Part shown: in pieces, positions 56,660-64,000 of the stretch | Layout: every line of letters begins with the position of its first letter | Numbering within the stretch: position 1 is the first letter of the stretch | Source: Lepeophtheirus salmonis | Lineage: Eukaryota > Arthropoda > Copepoda > Siphonostomatoida > Caligidae | Assembly (NCBI RefSeq): GCF_016086655.4 | Contig: NC_052137.2 | Coordinates: 2,108,001 to 2,172,000 of the forward strand | DNA length: 64,000 bases | Reading direction: 5' to 3' | Made by a program: the position numbers and the translations under genes | The notes under the pieces: generated by a model | The model's database searches: none | The model's input: only the letters and a program-made list of their open reading frames with translations | Told to the model about the DNA's origin: nothing

Positions 56660-57950
56660 AGTATATGTGTCCCGTCAATACAAAAGCAATTAAAAAGATT
56701 TCTCTCAAAGTTGAGTGTAGAGTGTATTCTTAGTCGAATGATCGCCATCATCAAATTATTCTTATTAAGCCTTTACAGATTCAGATTCAGTTTCACAGAT
56801 TGCACTCATAAAGTAGCCAAAATTGATCGTCACAATAAAATAATGAGAAATTTTTTGCAGCCAATATAAGTTATTGAAATGAAATAAAGGTTTTGATCAA
56901 TGTCAAAAATTCTGGGGTATATTAACTCATTCCATTAATTGCTATTATAAGCCTACAATTGACTCAAATATGTTTATGAGACATTGGGCTGTATGTATAC
57001 ATATATAAAGTCAAAAATAAATGAGGATTATCTCCTTTTCTTGATTTTTGATCAAGATTGTTTTATGTTGAAGTACCACAAATACACTTTCACGAATATG
57101 TAACCTTGAACAACGGTGTGCAACATCCGTAAGATAAAATGATTTTTCTCAAAAATGAGTGTGGATTACATTTGTATTATTATACAAATCATCATCAATT
57201 TCTATAAACAATTTTTTCTTATTAAAGCTTTGGGTGTATCGCGCAAATTCCACTTTTAAAAGTAATCAAAATTAATTGTCCTAATAAAATAATGAGAAAT
57301 TGAGTTATTGTGTTTGAAAAATGATATATCTGGGTCAATATAAGTATCTTAAATCAAAAAAATGTTCTAAAGAATCGAAAAAATTATTGGGTATGATAAC
57401 TCATTCCACAAATTTGAATACTATGGCTATAATGTACTCAAATATATTTATGAAGTATTGGGTTGTATGTATATATGAAGTGATTTTTTTTTATTCTTTT
57501 TTTTTTTGTGGGAGATTATTGCTGATTCACTCCATATGCACTTTTAGAAATATAAACCCTTTAACAACAACATGTCAAGTATGTGGCTTGTCAACACAAA
57601 AGTAAGCAAAAATTGGTTTTCTCAAAGTTATGTGTAGATGACATATTTTGTATTGATATAGACTAATAATGGAGAATTTACAACAACAAATTATTTTTAT
57701 TAACCATTTGGGTGTGTAGCAAATGACACCCTTAAAGTAGCGTCAATTGATTGTCACAATAACAGAATGAGAAATTCATAGATTTTATTTAGATAAGACA
57801 TATCGGGGCCAATATAGGTAAGTATGTTTAATAAAGGTTCTGAACTATAGCTAATATTCTTGTATATCTTAACTACTACCAAAAATCTTAGTAATAAGCT
57901 CATAGTTTACTCAAATATGTCTATGATTTATTAGGCTGTATGTATGTACA
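56660..57950 (+). repeat. Three tandem copies of the GGCCCGTCAACACAAAA family
   Basis: Copies start near 56667, 57113 and 57573 (period about 450 bp). Each has the order: CCGTCAA-ACAAAAG or diverged form, TGTGTAGA-TACATTTTGTATT, CAAATTATT-TTATTAA-CCTTT, AAAGTAGC-AAAATTGAT-GTC-CAATAA-ATAATGAGAAATT, CAATATAAGT, and TTGACTCAAATATGTTTATGA. Non-coding. Confidence 0.75.
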
Positions 57951-58790
57951 AGGTGGTCCATTGAAATTTGAACATTTCAATAATTAATACAGGTTGAGTG
58001 ATTAAGTTAATTCATATTTCGAAATATTAAAGCAATAAAAATTAGTAAAAAAAACCAAAAAACCTGATCTCTATGGCTTACGTACAAGTCGAGAAATTGA
58101 CACATGAACGTGATCGACAAACTTCCATACGTGCACTCCAAGCAGTTGAGCGTCTCCTGGACGACCGTCTACGCTGTCATCAAGTCTGAAACGTTGGAGA
58201 GAGAAATAGAAAAAGGCCAAACTGTGTCAAGAGGAGTTAAAGAAAACAGCCCAGGCCAATAATCTTTAATCCATGGGGGTCCATGCAAGATATCTCAGGA
58301 TTTCTCACCAAACTGTCCATAGAGCTATCAAAAAAGTGGTTGGAAAGAGTCTTGTGAGGGTGGAGAGGCATCTTTTGGCATCAGGAATACAAAAATCCCA
58401 TCTCCTCTGTTATAAGACTCTTTGAACTCTTTTTTGACACTTTTACCCCCACTACAGCTGTGAGGCCAAACTCTTCGACTCCAACTTTTGAGTGAATGTG
58501 GAGGAGAAGGCCTGTAGCCTCTGTCATCCAAATACCAAGGTCCTCAAAGCCACTGTCATCCAGCACTGGGAGGCCATGACAAAGGACTCCATCTGCAGCG
58601 GGTGCCAGGCTTTCTGCCGCTGCCTGGAAGCCATTATTGCCACTAAGGACGGCTACATTAACGATAAAGAGAGCTCAGACACACATCTACTTAGAATATT
58701 CCTTTTTCTTCACCATCTATTCCTAATTAATAAATTATATCTTGTTAAAGTTTCAAATTCAAAGTGTTCAGATTTTAATGAACCACTCGC
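57949..58790 (+). mobile_element. 842-bp internally deleted Tc1/mariner element, copy 4 of shared-deletion family
   Basis: Complete element with TA at 57947-57948 and 58791-58792. The inverted ends are CAAGGTGGTCCATTGAAATTTGAACA (57949-57974) and the inverse at 58765-58790. The N-terminal half (about 58105-58350) contains KLPYVHSK, LSVSWTTVYAVIKSETLERE and the VS..TV.RAIKKVVGKSL-like block. The C-terminus (about 58480-58660) contains HPNTKVLKATVIQHWEAMTK and CQAFCRCLEAIIATKDGYIN. The catalytic middle is missing at the same join as in the copies at 15360, 21120 and 41007. Confidence 0.85.
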
Positions 58791-59118
58791 TATATTTGAG
58801 GTATAATGTTTTTCTTATTTCCTTGATTTTTGTTCAAAATAGTTTTATGTTGACACATCGCATATCTACTTTGTTGTATATTGTTCAGTAGTTTGTTGTG
58901 TAACGTGACTACTTGTGCATATACATATGTAGGCTTCATAAATACTCGACTACATAATACATAGATATGCTTGATTTATGGCTTACAATTTATCAAAAGC
59001 CATGGATTTTTAAAAGAAGAAAGAGAAAGGCTGGAAAACCTTTTTTTATTGATATTCTGATCTGAAAAATAAAGCATATGCATAAATCAATTTTGATCAT
59101 AATAACAAGGGAAATATT

Positions 59119-59142
59119 GAAGAGAGAGAGAGAGAGAAAGAG
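59119..59142. repeat. (GA)n microsatellite
   Basis: A run of GA dinucleotides. A shorter one lies near 13778-13790. Confidence 0.8.
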
Positions 59143-59239
59143 ATTAATAATGAGATTCATGGAACTACATAATAAAATGTGTGCTTTAAATAAATGGATT
59201 TGATTATTATGATTGTGTTATCAAATATATATTGAATGA

Positions 59240-59630
59240 TTGTACTTACATACCCCTATAAAGATTTATTGAATTAGGAATTGACATTTGCGACCGTCCA
59301 ACATAAAAATAATCTTGAAAAATATCAAAAAAGGATAAAATCCCATTTTTTTAATACTGATATACTCATTGACATGCTTAACCCATATATAAACTTATAA
59401 TCAAATTTGTGGGATGAGCTACGATACTTGACACTTTTAACTATTGTTAAAAATCCTTAATTGATTAATGAGGGATAAACTGACCAGGATATGGCCCTAT
59501 TCAAATAAAATCTGTCAATTATGTCACACCTAAAGGGTTTATAAGAATAATTAATAGATTGAAATTAAGGGTAATTCGAATAAGAGTATAAATATTAGGT
59601 TGGTTTTGTGTTGACGGGCCACATATACCG
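59240..59630 (-). repeat. GGCCCGTCAACACAAAA-family repeat, inverted copy
   Basis: The reverse complement starts GTGGCCCGTCAACACAAAACC at about 59625 and follows the family order toward 59240. Confidence 0.7.
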
Positions 59631-59642
59631 GGTAATTACTTT

Positions 59643-60120
59643 CAGTATAGATGCTGTTACATATAAATATGGGAGGGGTTGGTGTTTGGATTTTTTTTGG
59701 AAAAAAAATTCTAAAAGGAAACCTCGAATATTAATTTTTTGGAGATAATTTCCAAAATTATATCTTTTGGAAAACAAATTCTGAAAGGAAATTTCTAATA
59801 TTAAATTTTGTTGAAAAAAGTCACAGGTATTCACAAAAAATTAAATTTTCAGAAAAAATTACAAAAAATTAAATTCTTTGGAATAAATTTCAAAAATTAA
59901 ATATTAACAAAAAAATTCAAGAATTACATTTTTCACTCTGCTGCATAATTTGCCGAATAACCTTATTTTTTAAGAAAACTATTCTTTCAAAAAAACCAAA
60001 AAATTACACCTATTTTTGCTTAAAATTTTTCATCCTGACCAAAAAAATGTCTAGTAAAAAATTCTTAATTTGGGAGGGAGAGGCTACAACCCCTCCAGAC
60101 TAATCCTGCGGGCACTCCTG
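59643..60120 (-). mobile_element. CAGGGG-family AT-rich element, reverse orientation
   Basis: The right end on the plus strand reads GGGAGGGAGAGGCTACAACCCCTCCAGACTAATCCTGCGGGCACTCCTG, the inverse of the family's left terminus. The core has AAATTTCAAAAATTAAATATT subrepeats. It sits between two inverted copies of the GGCCCGTCAACACAAAA family. Confidence 0.65.
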
Positions 60121-60420
60121 ATATGTGGTATGTTAGCATAAAACCAATGTTGATCAAATCCCAATTTATAATTAAATTCATATACAATACATATGTCAAT
60201 ATTTCATTGAAATATTTGAGTTGATTATAGGAACATTTATTTAAATTTCTGGCAGTACTTAAGATATTTTATAATTTTAGCTATAGTTTAGAACTTTTAT
60301 TTGATTTAAGAGACTTATATTGGCCCCAATATATCCTTTCTAATAAAATCTCTCAATTGTGACATACTGAATAGGTTCATAAGAATATTTTGTTTGAATA
60401 AATTGATGATTATTCGTTCA
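60121..60420 (-). repeat. GGCCCGTCAACACAAAA-family repeat, inverted copy
   Basis: It contains the inverse of AGTCTCTTAAATCAAATAAAAG-TCTAAACTATAGCTAAAATTAT and CAATATAAGT, and runs into a large hairpin at 60353. Confidence 0.65.
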
Positions 60421-60500
60421 TTTTTATTAATATCAACGAATAATCATCAATTTATTCAAACAAAGTATTTTTATGAACCTATTGACTATGTCACAATTGA
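60353..60500. repeat. Large hairpin: 66-bp inverted repeat with 16-bp spacer
   Basis: Arms 60353-60418 and 60435-60500 are inverse copies with only a few mismatches. Each holds GAATAATCATCAATTTATTC or its complement. The arms are pieces of the dispersed family, one of which has been inverted. The loop is TTCATTTTTATTAATAT-like sequence. Confidence 0.9.
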
Positions 60501-60504
60501 TAGA

Positions 60505-61068
60505 TGGCCTCCGTGTGATCTTCTTCTCGGATAAAAATATTCACTGTCGACCACGTCTTCAATAAGCAGAACAATTGCATTGTTTGCTTAGAAGACACTT
60601 CTGAAGACCTCTGCCACGTGTCCAAAACGGGTTGGGGGGTGCCTCATCCTCCTGGGTGACGAAGGACACCTTGCCTGACTACTTGGAGATCTAAAAGATC
60701 AAGGTACTCCCGTAGGTCCTCAAGATCACAAAGAAGTCGGGCAAGCAGTCCTACGTCTTCCAGCATGATGGGGCACCCACCCACACAGCCAATGTTGTGC
60801 AAGCCTAAATGGAAGAGCACATGGAGTTTTGGCCTAATAACTTCTGGCCTCCCAGAGCCCCGATCTATTTACTTAGGATTACTCTATCTGGTGGCAAGTC
60901 GAGTCCAAGGCCTGCAAATCACGCCACAGCAATGTCACCAACATGAAGTCCTCCGTGGAGAAGGAGTGGAATCTCATGAGAAGGGACTACATTGCCAGAG
61001 TGTGTTCCACCTTCCGTGGCCGCTTGAAGGATGTCATTGAGAGCAATGAAGATCCAATTCATAAATAA
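60505..61068 (+). pseudogene. Tc1/mariner-superfamily transposase catalytic half
   Basis: Plus frames read VIFFSDKN (first acid), KIFTVDHVFNKQNNCIVCLE and EDLCHVS. Then comes SYVFQHDGAPTHTANVVQA (second acid, about 60745-60805), HMEFWPNNFWPPR, and a damaged third-acid region where SPD is expected. It ends VESKACKSRHSNVTNMKSSV and RDYIARVCSTFRGRLKDVIE before TAA at about 61066. It is the most complete catalytic core in the window, but frameshifts and stops disrupt it, and the DNA-binding half has been replaced by the hairpin region. Confidence 0.8.
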
Positions 61069-61079
61069 TATCGGTCATA

Positions 61080-62845
61080 GTGTGTTTAATAAATGTCTTT
61101 AAGTAATCTATCGCGTCTGACTTAATTGAGACTCAGGAGGAACATAAGTTTGCTCAAGTTGATGAGTGGTACATCCATTTCACAGGACCTGGTATACCTA
61201 CACAATATGAAAGAGTTAATTATCCCAATAGATACTTTTCTTCTGCTTGGGATATTGTTTTGGCTAATCATTTAAATCAATTTAACTAAAGGACCCTAGA
61301 GTCATTTAAATTTAACTAAATTAGCTGATGTAAAAAAAATAAACAACAATAAGTAGAGTTAACGTTGAATAGTCCAAACTTGTTTTTCAATCCAAGTACA
61401 TACATCCATACCCAATCTCTTTTTAATGCAGATAAATGATTTTACCCGACCTTTATATTCTCAAAGGCCAAACAGCTAATAAATTGAAAAGGGGCAAAAG
61501 ATATACTTAACAAATGTTTCACAATCCAAGGAGTTACTGCAGCCAATATAAGCCTTTCATTCTTAATTTAATTTTGATTTCTTATTTGCTTTCAATAAAA
61601 TAGGTAGAGAGAAAACGGCTTTAAATTCAAGTACCTCATAAAGTAAGTAAATAACGATGCGATTTTCAATCATATCTATTAGTAAAAAAAATTAACCAAA
61701 ATAAAAACTATAATCATTTTATGTCAAATATTGCTTTTTTCTTCTTCTAAAAGTCAATTTGCATTCTGATTATATCTTCAAATATTCCCACTGTACCTAG
61801 ATATTTCGATTGTAATCATTTGTTGAACATAATTTACTTCACATATTAAATAGATCGATTCTCTATCTATTTACATACATGAAACGAGACTCTCTGATCA
61901 TAACACAATTTACCTCCCAAAACCAAAAATAGACATTTTCAAGCACAGTTTATATTATAGATCGGTTATTCTTAGAATTTTTTTACCTTTATGCTTTCGT
62001 TAGGGAAGTGAGGCTTACCTCAAGCAGCTTTTAGTAAATTCTTTTTCTGTGGGACATTTTTATATACCTATATATTACTCACATTTTGGGATTCTTTTAT
62101 TTTTTGATTTTTTCTTAGGACTTTTACGTCATTTATAAAATTTTAATATTCTTATCTTTTACTTTTACTAACAATGATAATTTTAACAAATAACTACAAG
62201 TCGACTGTTATAGGCTTTGATTATCACCACAGGTCGAAAAATAAATATGTAGCCCATTTTCCAACTTTAATTTAAATATTTTTTTTATCAACAACATGAA
62301 CAAAATGGAAGGGAAAAGAAAACTTGTTATTAAAATGACCATTGTAGGAAATCTCTCTAAAGACCATGATTCAAGCTCCATGTTTGGTACTAAAATATAA
62401 TTTAATAATTTTGTTAGGTACCTCATCAGCCTTCTGGGTGGTTATTTATCTATCTGTTCACCTATTGTACCAAATCGCTTGCTTTCATGTGATTAAGGAG
62501 ATATTTTTATCTAGCGAGCCTTTTCCCCTTTGTATTTTCATTTATTAAATCTTTTTTTTCTCCTTCTAGGCCTTGACTTAGCTCGAAGGCCTACTTTTAT
62601 GATTATATTGCTAGAAGGTGTTTCTGACTCTCGATGTTGCCGACATACTCATCCTTTGATCAAACGTTTGGGATTTCATACAATCTGATATTTTATTGAC
62701 TTCACGACAGCCTTAGTACGAATATTCATTTTGTAACATTCCCCCGAATTTTATAGTGGTTTATAAGATAGTAAATTGATTTTCTGCTCATGTAAAAAAA
62801 TTCTACTGATATACATTTTAGATTTTCTGCGGGGGATGAGGGACA
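61080..62845. other. AT-rich spacer
   Basis: It contains at 61270-61465 the inverted partner of the repeat at 25505-25665. Small frames near 62208-62548 have no motif. Confidence 0.4.
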
Positions 62846-62852
62846 ATTTAAT

Positions 62853-63337
62853 TAGTGTTGTGTTGGTCCTGATTTATTTGGTATAGTCTAGTCCAGTCTA
62901 AGGACCTATAAGATCAGTCCTTAGACTATCGATCATTGGAAACGGTCCCTAAGACCGCCATTCCTTGGAACCGGTCCCTAAGACCGTCATTCCTTGGAAG
63001 CGGTCCTATGAATTTATCAAAAAAAATCGATGGTTTATTTTGCCAAATAAGATATATAAAATATGTATGAAGATTATTGCATATTTCTAGCGAAAAAGTA
63101 TTCTTTTTTTCATTATAATGGAAGATGATACGGATATATAATTATATTTTTACTTAGTTATATAATTTATTCTGTTATATAACGGAATAATTAAAAAAAA
63201 TGAAAGACACACTCAATGACGTCATGAGGGATCGATTTTACCTTCTTCAAGAACCAAAATTGAGACTGAACTGGATGGGATCGCAAAATGGACTGGACCA
63301 CCTTCCTTGGTCCTAAATAAAGAGCGACACATCACTA
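62853..63337. mobile_element. hAT-like element, 485 bp
   Basis: The inverted ends are TAGTGTTGTGTTG and, reversed, TAGTGATGTGTCG (11 of 13). The interior contains GGTCC/GGACC-rich words, a short tandem repeat, and a TTATATAATTTATTCTGTTATATAAC block shared with 29950. No clear 8-bp target duplication. Confidence 0.55.
62936..63008 (+). repeat. Short tandem repeat, 29-bp unit
   Basis: CGGTCCCTAAGACCG-CATTCCTTGGAA occurs twice in full and in partial form on each side, inside the element at 62853. Confidence 0.8.
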
Positions 63338-63617
63338 ATATAAATCACAATTTTTTTTGTCCGCATACATTTCGGTCATGTTGTCAATAGGAAAAATATT
63401 TTTAAATAAAAACAAACCTCAAAGTACGTCACTATTACGCAACCCTATCAATAACAATACCTACTTATTTTTAAAAAGCTACTTAGATATGAGTAACTAT
63501 AAGTTACTCAACCATTACGTAACTCATAAATACATAAATATATTTTTAACAAAGTTATGTCATCACAGGAAATTTGATCTCCATCTGATTACGTATTTTG
63601 ATGAGATATATGGTATA

Positions 63618-63675
63618 CAAAGTGGTCCATTAAAATATTAACCTTCAATAATTATTGAATTAGTAAGTGTTCATG
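63618..63675. mobile_element. Miniature relic of the shared-deletion Tc1/mariner family
   Basis: After TA (63616-63617) comes CAAAGTGGTCCATTAAAATATTAACC, the left terminus. It is followed directly by CTTCAATAATTATTGAATTAGTAAGTGTTCA, the inner part of the right terminus as in 41770-41805. The transposase is gone, and the outer right end is lost. Confidence 0.6.
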
Positions 63676-64000
63676 AATTTATTCAATATCAATAATAATA
63701 TTCGACAATAAAAATAGACAAGTTAAATTTTATGAATGTTTAGAAAAATTACCTATTTTTTAACCGTCATTTTAATCCCCACCATTCAATTTTTGAATCC
63801 TTTTGACTCTTGGTTTTCATGTTAAAAGAATTGCTTTTTATATTTTTGTGAATATTATCATTTAGTTCTGTAACTTAAAAAAATCCCATATTGTAAAATA
63901 TTTGCCTAGTAATCATTGGTATAACCTGATCAAAACAATCCTAGTCAATAACGTCAATAATTTCCAAGAGTTATAAATTTTCTGCTATTAGTTTTTAAAT

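Noticed and set aside
56660..57950. CRISPR-like regular repeat
   Set aside because: The unit is about 450 bp, diverged and in a eukaryotic setting; there are no short identical repeats with unique spacers.

Overview
The window is strongly AT-rich, repeat-dense eukaryotic nuclear DNA. It has spliced genes with GT-AG introns, an RNA polymerase III tRNA cluster, and many decayed transposons. The mix of Tc1/mariner families and the codon use of the one intact gene suggest an arthropod, most likely a parasitic copepod such as a salmon louse (Lepeophtheirus). That species call is inference and was not tested by a search.

Only one intact protein-coding gene is convincing. It is a six-exon minus-strand gene (coding span 42397-51204, 518 codons) for a paladin-like, PTP/phytase-fold phosphatase-domain protein. 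Every exon joins in frame through GT-AG introns, and the Cys-X5-Arg loop is split across intron 2. At the left end (208-6401) is a tRNA-Trp cluster on the minus strand: two identical intact copies, one copy with a changed anticodon and broken stems, and one copy missing its anticodon arm.

Most of the rest is mobile-element debris. At 665-1985 is a RAG1/Transib-like transposase remnant with an intron-like gap and a 36-bp perfect palindrome. A Tc1/mariner deletion derivative lies at 2627-3487. Tc1/mariner fragments of several families also lie near 12.5, 13.2, 14.4, 15.4, 21.1, 25.9, 26.4, 31.5, 32.9, 33.5, 41.0, 53.2, 55.0, 58.0 and 60.5 kb. Four of these (15.4, 21.1, 41.0, 58.0 kb) share one architecture: the N-terminal DNA-binding half joined to the C-terminal end with the catalytic middle missing, bounded where intact by 26-bp inverted repeats and TA. 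A Ty3/gypsy integrase tail lies near 28.5 kb and a P-element/THAP9-like transposase C-terminus near 38 kb.

Non-coding repeats fill much of the remainder. They include hAT-like miniature elements with 8-bp target duplications (8846-9356, 10865-11449, 26930-27243), an AT-rich family with CAGGGGCGTC-type ends, a dispersed family near the motif GGCCCGTCAACACAAAA that is tandem at 56.6-57.95 kb, a 1-kb degenerate minisatellite at 39.1-40.2 kb, and a 790-bp unit bracketed by inverted C-rich/G-rich arrays at 36.0-36.8 kb. Nested insertions are readable at 23.3-24.5 kb. I found no CRISPR, rRNA or intact autonomous transposon. No novel multi-gene system is visible; the best leads are the shared-deletion Tc1/mariner family, the RAG1-like remnant, the tRNA-Trp cluster and the unexplained open frame at 18.77-18.93 kb.
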